From Alphaproteobacteria bacterium (GTDB taxonomy: Bacteria > Pseudomonadota > Alphaproteobacteria > Puniceispirillales > Puniceispirillaceae), in contig JADHOL010000012.1 in assembly GCA_016779005.1 (NCBI GenBank), positions 1-50,872 on the forward strand: a DNA stretch of 50,872 nt, in the 5' to 3' direction. A model generated the notes under the pieces. The model did not search any database, was not told the origin of the DNA, and saw nothing but the letters and a program-made list of their open reading frames with translations. Shown in pieces: positions 36,684 through 46,050 of this stretch; within the stretch, counting starts at the first letter, position 1; every line of letters begins with the position of its first letter. The translations under genes were made by a program, and so were the position numbers.

Positions 36684-38183
36684 ATGGAACTTTTAGCGAA
36701 TTTAGCTCTGGGGTTTTCAGTTGCATTAAGTCCGAACACATTAATGCTAGCTGTTATTGGTTGCATATTAGGAACCGTAATCGGGGCATTGCCTGGCCTT
36801 GGCCCTTCTAACGGAGTGGCTATATTAATCCCGCTTTCATTCTCGCTTGGCCTTGATGCAACAGCGGCTCTTGTTCTAATGACATCGGTCTATTATGGGG
36901 CAATGTATGGCGGGCGAATATCCTCTATTCTATTAAATATTCCAGGGGACGAGCCGGCAATGATGACAACTCTTGATGGGTATCCAATGGCTAAAAAAGG
37001 TCAGGCTGGAAACGCATTAGTGCTATCTGGGGTTGCATCTTTTGTAGGTGCTTTTCTAGCCACAATTGGTTTGATGTTACTGGCACCGATTTTAGCAAGA
37101 GTGGCATTTCTATTCGGACCTGCTGAATATTTCGCGCTTTACTTACTTGCTTTTTGCACATTAGGGGGGCTTGGCTCAAAAAATCAAACCAAGGCCGCAC
37201 TTTCTGTTTGTTTGGGTCTAGGCATTGCTATGATAGGTGTTGATAAATCAACGGGTATGACGCGCTTTACAGGGGATAATCTGCATTTATATGATGGGAT
37301 TGATTTTCTGGTTGCAATCGTTGGATTATTTGCTGTTTCTGAAGTGTTTATCTTCATTGAAAGTCATGGTAAAAATTCATCCATCGGGGTCAAATTGGAA
37401 AAGGTAACGATTCCTTTTAGAATGATTTTTGAGACTCGATGGACAATGCTGAGGAGCAGTATCATTGGCTTTGTAGCAGGTGTTTTACCTGGGGCAGGTG
37501 CCTCTCTTGGTAGCTTTCTTGCCTATATGTCCGAGAAATCACTTGCAAAAGAAAAAGATAAATTTGGCACAGGTGAGCCAAAGGGTATTGCGGCTCCTGA
37601 AGCTGGAAATAATTCTGCTGCTGGTGGGGCGTTGGTTCCGATGCTTACACTTGGGGTGCCTGGCTCTGGAACAACAGCTGTTCTTCTTGCTTTATTGATG
37701 ACGTTAAATATCACGCCAGGGCCTTTGCTATTTACTGAGAGGCCAGAAGTTGTGTGGGGTCTTATTGCCTCATTGCTTATTGCAAATTTTGTATTATTGG
37801 TTCTTAACGTGCCAATGGTAAAAATCTTCAGCCGCGTTTTACAGGTTCCTGCTGCAATTTTGCTACCTGGGGTTACCATGATTTCCTTTGTTGGAATATA
37901 TTCCTTGTCTGGAAGTTATTTTGATTTGTTATTGATGATATTATTTGGAGTTGCAGGATTTTTCTTGCGAAAAATGGATATTCCAACAGTTCCTGTTATT
38001 CTAGGGATTCTACTCGGAGGCCATATGGAAGTCAGCCTTAGGCGTGCTATGGTTTTATCAGATGGTGATTGGACATATTTATTTGCCTCTCCAATCTCAA
38101 TTGGCCTCTGGGTTGCTGCATTCCTTGGTTTTATTGCCCCTATCTTTTTAAGACGGTTTCTTACAATATCTAAACCTCAATAA
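36684..38183 (+). CDS. tctA: TTT transporter large membrane subunit TctA
   Basis: Main permease of the tripartite tricarboxylate transporter, 499 residues and about 12 transmembrane helices. Signature stretches are GTVIGALPGLGPSNGVAILI (about 32-51), SVYYGAMYGGRISSILLNIPGD and FVAGVLPGAGASLGSFLAY, with GGALVPMLTLGVPGSGTTAVLL. It is preceded by AGGGG and follows tctB by 12 bp. Its stop codon is the first triplet of a 12-bp tandem array. Confidence 0.95.
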   Translation: MELLANLALGFSVALSPNTLMLAVIGCILGTVIGALPGLGPSNGVAILIPLSFSLGLDATAALVLMTSVYYGAMYGGRISSILLNIPGDEPAMMTTLDGYPMAKKGQAGNALVLSGVASFVGAFLATIGLMLLAPILARVAFLFGPAEYFALYLLAFCTLGGLGSKNQTKAALSVCLGLGIAMIGVDKSTGMTRFTGDNLHLYDGIDFLVAIVGLFAVSEVFIFIESHGKNSSIGVKLEKVTIPFRMIFETRWTMLRSSIIGFVAGVLPGAGASLGSFLAYMSEKSLAKEKDKFGTGEPKGIAAPEAGNNSAAGGALVPMLTLGVPGSGTTAVLLALLMTLNITPGPLLFTERPEVVWGLIASLLIANFVLLVLNVPMVKIFSRVLQVPAAILLPGVTMISFVGIYSLSGSYFDLLLMILFGVAGFFLRKMDIPTVPVILGILLGGHMEVSLRRAMVLSDGDWTYLFASPISIGLWVAAFLGFIAPIFLRRFLTISKPQ

Positions 38184-38264
38184 ATAACCAGATAAATAAC
38201 CAGATAAATAACCAGATAAATAACCAGATAAATAACCAGATAAATAACCAGATGAATAACCAGA
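38181..38264 (+). repeat. 12-bp tandem repeat x7 between tctA and the AtuA-like gene
   Basis: Seven copies of TAAATAACCAGA (the last has TGAA instead of TAAA). The array starts on the tctA TAA stop and ends 7 bp before the ATG at 38272. It fills the entire space where a ribosome-binding site would be, and no Shine-Dalgarno sequence is evident. Confidence 0.95.
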
Positions 38265-38271
38265 TAGATAA

Positions 38272-39633
38272 ATGACAAAATCAACCAAAATTTTAGTACC
38301 TTCTGGCGTTCTTGGATTAGGGTTTAGCGAGGATGCGCTTATTCAGGGTCTCAAACGCCAGCCAGATATTATTTCCATAGATGGCGGTTCTACTGATAGT
38401 GGTCCATTTTATCTTGGTATGGGGGTATCAAAATATTCTCTTGAGGTATGTGAGGCTGAATGGCATCTGCTCATGCAGGCGCGCCATGATAATAAAATCC
38501 CGCTTGTCATAGGAAGTTGTGGAACCTGCGGGGTTAATGCTGGCGTAGATATGATGTTTGACATGACGGTTAGAATAGCCAAGAAGCTTGGCCATTCTGT
38601 TAAAATTGCGAGAATTTATTGTGAGCGTGAGAGATCAGAATTTCAAATTGCGCTGAGTGAAAATAGAATTAAACCGCTAGAGCCAGCACCTCAGATAACG
38701 CAAGATAGCCTTTCTAAGATAACCCATATTGTATCCTCAGCTGGGGTTGAGCCTATTCAGAAAGCAATTGAAGCAGGCGCTGATGTTATACTTGTAGGCA
38801 GAGCTACTGATACAGCCCTTATAGCGGCATTACCCTTATTAAATAACGCTCATAAAGGGGCGAGTTGGCATGCTGCAAAAATTGCTGAATGCGGTGCTTT
38901 TTGTTCAACCAATCCATCCTCTGGAGTGATATTTGTAGAAGTGGATGAAACTGGTTTTACGGTTGAAGCTATGGCGCAGAATGCTTTATGTACGCCTGAA
39001 ACCGTCGCTGCCCATATGCTTTATGAAAATGCTGATCCCTTTATTTTGTTGGAGCCTGGTGGTCATCTTGATGTAACAGATGCCACATACACAGCACTAG
39101 ATGCGCGACGGGTGCGCGTAGAAGGCTCGCAGTGGCATTCATCAGACACTTATACCGTTAAACTGGAAGCTGCTAAATTATCTGGATATCAGACTACGCT
39201 TCTTACCATCGTGCGAGAGCCAAACTATGTTGCACACATAGATGACTGGATAGAAAAATTATCTAGAATATGTAATACAAAAATAAAACAATCTATGACG
39301 AATTCTAAATCAACACATTCCATTGATTTCAGAGTAATAGGTAAAAATGCGGTATTGGGAGAATTGGAGTTTTCAGAAAGTCTGGCACCTGAATTAGGTG
39401 TGCTGGTTATTGTAACAGCAGATAGTCAGGGCGAGGCAGATGATATCGCAATGCTGATAAATCCTTATTTACTTCATTTGCCATTATCAGAAGATGAGCC
39501 TATTCCAACCACTGCTTTTGCCTATTCTCCTGCAAATTCTAGCAGGGGGGCTTTTTTCGAATTTGCTTTGAACCATATTATGAAATTGGAAAAGCCATGT
39601 GATGGTTTTCCATTAATAATAGACGAGGTTTAG
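38272..39633 (+). CDS. AtuA-like (DUF1446) protein
   Basis: Cytoplasmic protein related to AtuA of acyclic terpene use and other DUF1446 members, whose biochemistry is poorly known. It has VPSGVLGLGFSEDAL at the start, ISIDGGSTDSGPFYLGMG, VIGSCGTCGVNAGVDMMFD and VGRATDTALIAALPL. 453 residues is typical. The next gene is DUF4387, joined without a gap, a pairing repeated in bacterial genomes, and the TTT transporter lies upstream. I infer a catabolic step on the imported carboxylate, probably on a CoA- or hydroxy-acid, but the reaction is unknown. Confidence 0.85.
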   Translation: MTKSTKILVPSGVLGLGFSEDALIQGLKRQPDIISIDGGSTDSGPFYLGMGVSKYSLEVCEAEWHLLMQARHDNKIPLVIGSCGTCGVNAGVDMMFDMTVRIAKKLGHSVKIARIYCERERSEFQIALSENRIKPLEPAPQITQDSLSKITHIVSSAGVEPIQKAIEAGADVILVGRATDTALIAALPLLNNAHKGASWHAAKIAECGAFCSTNPSSGVIFVEVDETGFTVEAMAQNALCTPETVAAHMLYENADPFILLEPGGHLDVTDATYTALDARRVRVEGSQWHSSDTYTVKLEAAKLSGYQTTLLTIVREPNYVAHIDDWIEKLSRICNTKIKQSMTNSKSTHSIDFRVIGKNAVLGELEFSESLAPELGVLVIVTADSQGEADDIAMLINPYLLHLPLSEDEPIPTTAFAYSPANSSRGAFFEFALNHIMKLEKPCDGFPLIIDEV

Positions 39634-39936
39634 ATGGCATCCTTATCTGAGCTCACACATAAAATAAGGTCAAAAAATGCAGGCCCCTTTTGGGTTACGA
39701 TAGATTTGTTTTGCGAGGATGACGCACATTATAAACGAGTGCGAGATGGGCTTACACTGCCGGTGATAGCAAGATGTCTTTTAATTCCTGAAAATCTTGT
39801 AAAACGTTTTGAAATTGATAATCTGAAAGTGATTAAGGTCAGTTTTCAGCGCAAATATTTTCAAGGAAGTAGACTGGACAGGGATATGCATGGCGCTCAA
39901 TTCGCGTTTTTATTGGAACAGTTGCAGATTGATTAA
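39634..39936 (+). CDS. DUF4387 family protein
   Basis: Small protein of 100 residues, starting directly after the AtuA-like stop. Motifs are RSKNAGPFWVTIDLFCED near the start and the C-terminal DRDMHGAQFAFLLEQL. It is likely a subunit or partner of the AtuA-like protein. No catalytic residues can be assigned by eye. Confidence 0.85.
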   Translation: MASLSELTHKIRSKNAGPFWVTIDLFCEDDAHYKRVRDGLTLPVIARCLLIPENLVKRFEIDNLKVIKVSFQRKYFQGSRLDRDMHGAQFAFLLEQLQID

Positions 39937-39953
39937 ATTAGAATGGTTATTTT

Positions 39954-40166
39954 ATGGACGTTCCTAATCTAGCAGAGCATGAAGTAAGTGAAATCATACA
40001 AATGGCGCTTTGTGATCATACAAGTTTTGCTCAAATAAAAATGCAATATGGACTTTCTGACAAGCAAGTGAAACAGGTGATGAGAGAGAATTTGAAGCCA
40101 AGCAGCTATAGAACTTGGCGAACGCGTGTTCGCAAATTCAGTGACAGACGCGAGAGTTATAAATAA
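39954..40166 (+). CDS. DUF2805 / TIGR03643 family protein
   Basis: 70 residues with the family pattern EIIQMALCDHTSFAQIKMQYGLSD, VKQVMRE and SSYRTWRTRVR. The basic, helical composition suggests nucleic-acid binding. Homologues are often found beside photolyase genes and an SDR; here an SDR follows 172 bp downstream. The ATG at 39954 follows a weak site. Function unknown. Confidence 0.82.
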   Translation: MDVPNLAEHEVSEIIQMALCDHTSFAQIKMQYGLSDKQVKQVMRENLKPSSYRTWRTRVRKFSDRRESYK

Positions 40167-40188
40167 AGCATCCGCTATATATCATAAT

Positions 40189-40224
40189 TAGTTGCTTGAG
40201 TTGGGGTAGTTGCTTGAGTTGGGG
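40189..40224. repeat. 18-bp tandem duplication upstream of the SDR gene
   Basis: Two perfect copies of TAGTTGCTTGAGTTGGGG in the gap between the DUF2805 and SDR genes. The remainder of 40167-40338 shows no gene. Confidence 0.93.
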
Positions 40225-40338
40225 ATATTATTTGTCATAGGGTTATTCTCATGATAGCGGACACGCCTATCTAATATCCGCATTAGAAGGCCATGTATTA
40301 TGACTTTGGAAGATGAATATTGTGAGGACTGAAAGACA

Positions 40339-41064
40339 ATGAAACACCCAGAAAATATCGCGATAATTGGAGGTGGTGGCGCAATTGGATATGCCGTTGC
40401 GCAGGAGCTACGCACCAGACATCCAGCTGCTAGCATAAGGGCGTTTTCGCGCGCACTACCGAAACCAGAAATTAGCGGCGTTTCGCATCAACTGATTGAT
40501 TATGAGGATGAGCTTTCTATTCAGGCAGCCGCAAATCTGGCTTCTGCGGATAGGCCCATTGATTTAATATTGGTTACAACAGGAATACTTCATGAAGAAA
40601 ATTTGCGACCTGAAAAATCACTGAAAGAGTTATCTTATCAGAATTTTGAGAGGCTTTTCAAAGTTAACACAATTACACCTGCACTTATTGCAAAGTATTT
40701 TTTGCCTGTATTAAGCCGCAACGAACATTCGATTTTTGCTGCGTTATCTGCCCGCGTTGGCAGTGTATCAGATAATCAATTGGGCGGGTGGTATGCGTAT
40801 CGTGCCTCTAAGTCAGCTTTAAATATGATTATAAAATCAGCCTCCATTGAGGTTGCCCGAAAAAATCCAGAGGCAATAATCGTCGGACTTCATCCTGGAA
40901 CTGTAGATAGTAATTTGTCCAAACCATTTCAGCATAGCAGCACAAATAGCAAGCTGTTCACGCCATCTATTGCAGCAAATCACCTGATAGGCGTATTAGA
41001 CACCCTAACATCAGAACAAACGGGGAAGTGTTTTGCATGGGATGGACGTGAAATATTACCTTAA
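40339..41064 (+). CDS. Short-chain dehydrogenase (C-factor-like SDR)
   Basis: NAD(P)-dependent oxidoreductase fold with glycine motif IIGGGGAIGYAVA (about 9-21), TTGILHEENLRPEKSLKELS, and Tyr-x-x-x-Lys in YAYRASKSALNM (about 155). 241 residues. It resembles the small SDRs that lie next to DUF2805 and photolyase genes in marine bacteria, and is not part of the inositol cluster by sequence. Substrate unknown. Confidence 0.8.
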   Translation: MKHPENIAIIGGGGAIGYAVAQELRTRHPAASIRAFSRALPKPEISGVSHQLIDYEDELSIQAAANLASADRPIDLILVTTGILHEENLRPEKSLKELSYQNFERLFKVNTITPALIAKYFLPVLSRNEHSIFAALSARVGSVSDNQLGGWYAYRASKSALNMIIKSASIEVARKNPEAIIVGLHPGTVDSNLSKPFQHSSTNSKLFTPSIAANHLIGVLDTLTSEQTGKCFAWDGREILP

Positions 41065-41180
41065 AAAAATATCAATCATCCTTAAATATGCATTGATTAC
41101 AAACACTGCTTCCCCTATAGAATCTACATAAAATTTTGTCATAAATGTTTCCGTAAAAAATATATCTTTTGGAGGTCTTA

Positions 41181-41957
41181 ATGGCACGTCAATTAGGAGT
41201 ATGCGCTGAAATGTTATGGCTGGATAAGCCGTTAGAATGGCGTATTTCACGATTGACAGAAATGGGATTTGGCGTTGGGCTTTGGAATTGGCCTGACTGG
41301 AATTTGTCCAATATTTCAAGGCTTGGAGCCACATTTACGACTATAAATGGATATATAGAAGGCAGGCTAGCAGATGATGCCGGCGCAGAATTATTGCTTA
41401 AATCGGCAGCCAAGGCAATTCAAATAGGCAAGCAGTTAGGAGCTCAGCACTATAATCTGCATGGCACAGGATTGGGGGATGCGGGGCTTCCAATACCGCA
41501 TCTTGGAATTAATACGCCTGTCATGTGGCCAAAGGCTATAGGAACCTTAAACCGAATTTGTGATTTAGCAGAATCAGAAGATGTGGTTTTTGTTCTAGAA
41601 AACCTTAATCTAATGGATCACCCTGGATGTTTGTTTAATTCAACAAAGGATGTATTATCACTAATTGCAGCTGTGAATCGCCCGCAATTAAGAATGAATT
41701 TAGATTTATATCATACACAAATAGGCGAAGGTGATATTATCAGATGGATACAGGCTTGCTTGCCATTCATCCGCGAAATACAAGTTGCAGATAATCCAGG
41801 GCGGTGTGAGCCTGGAACGGGAGAAATGAATTGGGAGAATATCGCATTCGCAATAAGAGAAATGGGATATGACGGCCTTATAACGATGGAGGCCTATGCA
41901 AAACAGGATCCGATGGCGGCACTTATCGCATTTAAAAATATATTTGATGTCCCATAA
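41181..41957 (+). CDS. Hydroxypyruvate isomerase-like TIM-barrel protein
   Basis: Xylose-isomerase-like barrel of 258 residues in the Hyi family, which interconverts hydroxypyruvate and tartronate semialdehyde. I set the start at ATG 41181 because GGAGG lies 7 bp upstream; an earlier TTG at 41169 is in frame. Conserved metal and substrate segments are FVLENLNLMDHPG, NLDLYHTQIGEGDI and the family block ADNPGRCEPGTGEMNWE. It heads an inositol gene cluster lacking iolE and iolI, so it might act on an inosose or ketogluconate intermediate; this is inference. Confidence 0.8.
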   Translation: MARQLGVCAEMLWLDKPLEWRISRLTEMGFGVGLWNWPDWNLSNISRLGATFTTINGYIEGRLADDAGAELLLKSAAKAIQIGKQLGAQHYNLHGTGLGDAGLPIPHLGINTPVMWPKAIGTLNRICDLAESEDVVFVLENLNLMDHPGCLFNSTKDVLSLIAAVNRPQLRMNLDLYHTQIGEGDIIRWIQACLPFIREIQVADNPGRCEPGTGEMNWENIAFAIREMGYDGLITMEAYAKQDPMAALIAFKNIFDVP

Positions 41958-41979
41958 TCTGTTAACAGAAAGGTAGAAA

Positions 41980-42975
41980 ATGATAAATGTAGGTCTTCTT
42001 GGTGCTGGCAGAATTGCAGGTGTGCACGCAACCGCAATCTCATCGCACCCATCATCATCCCTAATAGCTGTCGCAGACATCAATCATGCAGCAGCGCAAA
42101 CACTAGCCTCTAGCTATGGATGTGAGGTTCGTGATACCGAACAGATTCTAGCAGATAAATCCATTGATGCGGTTTTAATAGCAACTTCTACTAACACCCA
42201 TTCTGAATTAATGGAGCAGGCAACGGCGGCTGGTAAAGCCGTATTATGCGAGAAACCAGTTGATTTAGACCTGCAAAGAGCACGTGAATGTCAGGTGCGA
42301 ATTCAAAAAACCGGCCAGCCAGTAATGATAGGATTTAATCGAAGATTTGATCCAAACTTTGCAGCGCTTCAATATGCGCTATCTGAAGGAGAGATTGGCA
42401 AGGCTGAATTATTATCAATCACCTCGTTTGATCCTGCCCCGCCACCAATTGAATATATAAAAGTATCAGGTGGGCTGTTTAAGGATATGATGATCCATGA
42501 TTTTGATATGGCTAATTTTATTAAAGGTGAAGCTCCAATAAAGCTATCTGCTATTGCCTCATCAATTGTTAATCCTGAAATTGAGAAAGCAGGCGATGTT
42601 GATACAGCCGTGGTGACTATGCAATATTTAGATGGTAGTATGGCGGTTATTAAAAATTCTCGCAGGGCTGCTTATGGTTATGATCAGCGCTTGGAAGTCC
42701 TAGGCTCTGGAGGATTGTTACAGGCCCAGAATATGTTAGAAAACACTATTGTAAAATCGACTGAAAATGGCGTTGTCAGCGCAAAGCCCACTTATTTCTT
42801 CTTAGAGAGATATATGCCAGCCTATAGGGCTGAATGGGATGCATTTATGGATGTAATAACTCAGAAAAAAGACATCCCTGTTGGAATGGATGACGGTGTT
42901 ATCGCACTTGCCATGGCAGAAGCAGCAAAATTATCTCTCGCAGTTGGAGAGCCTGTGGAATTATCAAAAATTTAA
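41980..42975 (+). CDS. iolG: Inositol 2-dehydrogenase IolG
   Basis: Gfo/Idh/MocA-family enzyme oxidising myo-inositol to 2-keto-myo-inositol with NAD. N-terminal Rossmann motif GLLGAGRIAGVHA, catalytic CEKPVDLD (about 90-97) and GGLFKDMMIHDFDMANF are visible. 331 residues is normal. AGAAAGG precedes the ATG, 22 bp after the Hyi-like gene. The following 159 bp (42976-43134) show no gene. Confidence 0.9.
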   Translation: MINVGLLGAGRIAGVHATAISSHPSSSLIAVADINHAAAQTLASSYGCEVRDTEQILADKSIDAVLIATSTNTHSELMEQATAAGKAVLCEKPVDLDLQRARECQVRIQKTGQPVMIGFNRRFDPNFAALQYALSEGEIGKAELLSITSFDPAPPPIEYIKVSGGLFKDMMIHDFDMANFIKGEAPIKLSAIASSIVNPEIEKAGDVDTAVVTMQYLDGSMAVIKNSRRAAYGYDQRLEVLGSGGLLQAQNMLENTIVKSTENGVVSAKPTYFFLERYMPAYRAEWDAFMDVITQKKDIPVGMDDGVIALAMAEAAKLSLAVGEPVELSKI

Positions 42976-43134
42976 TATATCCTCAATTCCAATCATAATA
43001 AGAACATACCATTATATGATGATAGTGCGGGGAAGAATTTACGGTATGACGCAAAAAGTGTTCGTAATACCGAAAGTTGGGGGTAGAGTTTAACTTATTA
43101 ATTAGGATTTTGACCTAATCTTAAGAGGTATCTA

Positions 43135-44958
43135 ATGACAAAAACCATCAGACTAACAGCAGCCCAAGCATTGGTTAACTATGTGTGTAATCAAAAGAAT
43201 GAAGATGGGAACACCTTCATCGCTGGATGCTGGGCAATCTTTGGACATGGAAATGTTGCAGGCCTTGGAGAGGCGCTTTACCCAGCAAGACAAGAATTGC
43301 CTACCTATCGAGGACATAACGAGCAAACTATGGCGCATTCAGCGATTGCCTATGCCAAGCAATCGCGGCGACGCCGTGCCATGGCTGTTACGTCCTCAAT
43401 TGGACCTGGGGCAACAAATATGGTTACCGCAGCTGCATTAGCGCACGTAAATAGGCTTCCTGTATTATTATTGCCAGGGGATGTTTTTGCAGGTAGAGGT
43501 CCAGACCCAGTTCTACAGCAAATTGAAAATTTCGCCGATGGTACATCAAGTGTAAATGATTGCTTTAAGCCGGTAAGCAGATATTTTGATAGAATTACAA
43601 GGCCAGAACAATTACTGACAGCGCTTCCGCGCGCATTTCGGGTAATGACAGATGCTGCAGATTGTGGTCCTGCAACACTCAGTCTTTGTCAGGATGTTCA
43701 GGCTGAAGCATATGACTTTCCAGTTCAGTTTTTTGAGCCTAATATTTGGTCTGTGCGCAGATTATCCCCTGTTCAATCTGAGTTGGATGTTGTCTCATCT
43801 CTGATAAAAGGGGGGCGCTCTTCCGTTATTATTGCAGGAGGCGGAATACATTACTCACAAGCAACAGATAGTCTTAGAAACTTCGCAGAGAAACACCAAA
43901 TTCCAGTTGTGGAAACACAGGCTGGAAAATCGGCTTTGCCATGGGACCATCCGCTTAATTTTGGCCCGGTAGGGGTAACAGGTGGTGAGCCAGCAAATAG
44001 CATATGTGAGGAAGCAGATATAATTCTGGGGGTGGGTACACGGTTTCAAGATTTTACGACAGGGTCTTGGAGTCTGTTTAAAAATCCTAACAGGAAGCTG
44101 ATTAGTTTGAATGTGGCAGCTTATGATGCGCAAAAGCATGGCGCCGCGCCATTGCTTGCAGACGCGCTTGCTGGGTTGAATGCGTTATCAGAAAAGCTTT
44201 CATCCTTTAAAATGGAAGCGCCTTCCCAAAGTTTAAAAAGAGATTGGTTTATCAAAACAGATAAGCTTACAAACATGCCTGAAACGGAAAATAATCTTGC
44301 AACGGATATGCAAGTAATAGGTGCGGTTCAGCGGGAATCTGGCGAGAATACCGTGGTTATGTGTGCGGCTGGCACCATGCCAGGAGAGCTGCATAAATTA
44401 TGGAAAGCAGGCAATCCTGGAAGCTATCATATGGAATATGGATTTAGCTGTATGGGGTATGAGATTGCAGGTGCGTTAGGAATAAAAATGGCAGATCCGA
44501 TGCGAGATGTTATCTGCTTTACCGGTGATGGCACTTATATGATGGCAAATTCAGAGCTTGCAACTGCAGCCATGATGAAAATTGATTTTACCGTTATTAT
44601 AACGGATAATCGAGGGTTTGGATGTATCAACAGACTTCAGATGGGTACAGGAGGGGCTGAATTTAATAACCTATTCGAACATGCCTATATGGGTGAGAAT
44701 TCATCTATTGATTTTACATTACATGCGGCATCAATGGGGGCAACGGCAAAAAAAGTAGCCTCTATAAAAGAGCTTGAAGAAGCGCTCTCAAACAGGCATT
44801 CGATATCAGGTCCTTATGTAATTGTAATAGACACAGACCCTTATCCAAGCACGCCTTATGGCGGAACCTGGTGGGATGTTGCTGTCCCAGAGGTTAGCAA
44901 GAGAACAGAAGTGAATGAAAAATTTGAGGCTTATGTCCAAAGTAAGCCTAATCGCTAA
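43135..44958 (+). CDS. iolD: 3D-trihydroxycyclohexane-1,2-dione hydrolase IolD
   Basis: Thiamine-diphosphate enzyme that opens the inositol-derived ring dione. The cofactor motif GDGTYMMANSELATAAMMK lies near residue 464, with the central cofactor fold GVTGGEPANSICEEADIILGVGTRF, and the N-terminal segment GCWAIFGHGNVAGLGEAL. 607 residues is close to the family length. AAGAGG precedes the ATG. It is followed after 27 bp by iolB. Confidence 0.93.
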   Translation: MTKTIRLTAAQALVNYVCNQKNEDGNTFIAGCWAIFGHGNVAGLGEALYPARQELPTYRGHNEQTMAHSAIAYAKQSRRRRAMAVTSSIGPGATNMVTAAALAHVNRLPVLLLPGDVFAGRGPDPVLQQIENFADGTSSVNDCFKPVSRYFDRITRPEQLLTALPRAFRVMTDAADCGPATLSLCQDVQAEAYDFPVQFFEPNIWSVRRLSPVQSELDVVSSLIKGGRSSVIIAGGGIHYSQATDSLRNFAEKHQIPVVETQAGKSALPWDHPLNFGPVGVTGGEPANSICEEADIILGVGTRFQDFTTGSWSLFKNPNRKLISLNVAAYDAQKHGAAPLLADALAGLNALSEKLSSFKMEAPSQSLKRDWFIKTDKLTNMPETENNLATDMQVIGAVQRESGENTVVMCAAGTMPGELHKLWKAGNPGSYHMEYGFSCMGYEIAGALGIKMADPMRDVICFTGDGTYMMANSELATAAMMKIDFTVIITDNRGFGCINRLQMGTGGAEFNNLFEHAYMGENSSIDFTLHAASMGATAKKVASIKELEEALSNRHSISGPYVIVIDTDPYPSTPYGGTWWDVAVPEVSKRTEVNEKFEAYVQSKPNR

Positions 44959-44985
44959 TTCTGTTTGTTTGTAAAGGAGTTGAGA

Positions 44986-45792
44986 ATGGCAAATTTATTG
45001 CGAAAGCCTGTTAGGGCACATGGAAAAACGCATGATATTACACCTCAAACTGCTGGTTGGCGCTATGTTGGATTTAGTCTACATCATCTTGATGAAGGAG
45101 AGATAATCACTGAATATACTGATCAAAATGAGATATTAATTGTGATGATAGAGGGATTGGCTCATTTCACTGGCGCGGGCGTTGATTGGGGAATCTTAGG
45201 TGACCGGATGAATGTGTTTGAGAAAACACCCCCGCATTGTCTTTATATGCCAAACAGCTCAGAATTTGAATGTACTGCTAAAACGCCATGCGTTGTGGCA
45301 ATTGGAAAAGCCCCTGGCACAGGCGGACATAAAGCACGCAAAATTGGCCCAGATGGCATTACGCTTACCGAACGCGGAACGGGCACGAATAAACGCTTTA
45401 TTAATAATATCGCGATGGAAAATGAGGATTACTGCGATAGCCTTCTGGTAACGGAGGTGTTTACGCCCGCGGGGCATTGGTCATCCTATCCAAGTCATCG
45501 ACATGATGAAGACGATTTTCCAAGAATTACCTATTTAGAAGAGACATATTATCATCGCCTTAATCCTGCATCTGGATTTGGAATACAGCGTGTTTATACT
45601 GAAGATGGAAGCCTTGATGAGACAATGGCAGTATCGGATGGGGATGTTGTGCTTGTGCCAAAGGGTCATCACCCTTGTGCGGCCCCATATGGGTTTGAGA
45701 TGTATTATCTAAACATAATGGCAGGCCCATTGCGGAAATGGCGTTTTTTGCCTGACCCTGCTGTTGAGTGGATTTTAGAACAAGACAGCTAG
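44986..45792 (+). CDS. iolB: 5-deoxy-glucuronate isomerase IolB
   Basis: Cupin isomerase converting 5-deoxy-glucuronate to 2-deoxy-5-keto-gluconate. I chose ATG 44986, as AAAGGAG lies upstream; a longer in-frame start at 44965 is less likely. The 268 residues contain GWRYVGFSLHHLDEGE, the metal-site stretch SSYPSHRHDEDDFPRITYLEE, and GDVVLVPKGHHPCAAPYG. Length is normal. iolC and iolE are not in the window. Confidence 0.92.
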   Translation: MANLLRKPVRAHGKTHDITPQTAGWRYVGFSLHHLDEGEIITEYTDQNEILIVMIEGLAHFTGAGVDWGILGDRMNVFEKTPPHCLYMPNSSEFECTAKTPCVVAIGKAPGTGGHKARKIGPDGITLTERGTGTNKRFINNIAMENEDYCDSLLVTEVFTPAGHWSSYPSHRHDEDDFPRITYLEETYYHRLNPASGFGIQRVYTEDGSLDETMAVSDGDVVLVPKGHHPCAAPYGFEMYYLNIMAGPLRKWRFLPDPAVEWILEQDS

Positions 45793-46050
45793 TATTGTTT
45801 TATATTATATTAGTTTTTAATAAATTATACTCTGCCCCATTTAATATTTAAAACTAGATATATTCAAATCTATCGCCTCTTGGTTGAGGCCGTGAATCAA
45901 AATTATAAATGATAGTGTTAGAATAGTTCAACTAGGTAGGAAAAGCTAAATAACGGTTTTATGCATAGCGGGGGTATATAGCGCGCATGCGAATGTGCTA
46001 AACCAAGCTATGACTAAATTGACGTGAAATAAAAAAATGAGAGTAAATCT

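Noticed and set aside
38181-38264. CRISPR or iteron/origin array
   Set aside because: Units are contiguous, lie between cotranscribed genes, and no cas or replication-initiator gene is present.
45875-45890. GCCTC/GAGGC hairpin between iolB and the MFS gene as terminator
   Set aside because: Only five base pairs and no T-run.
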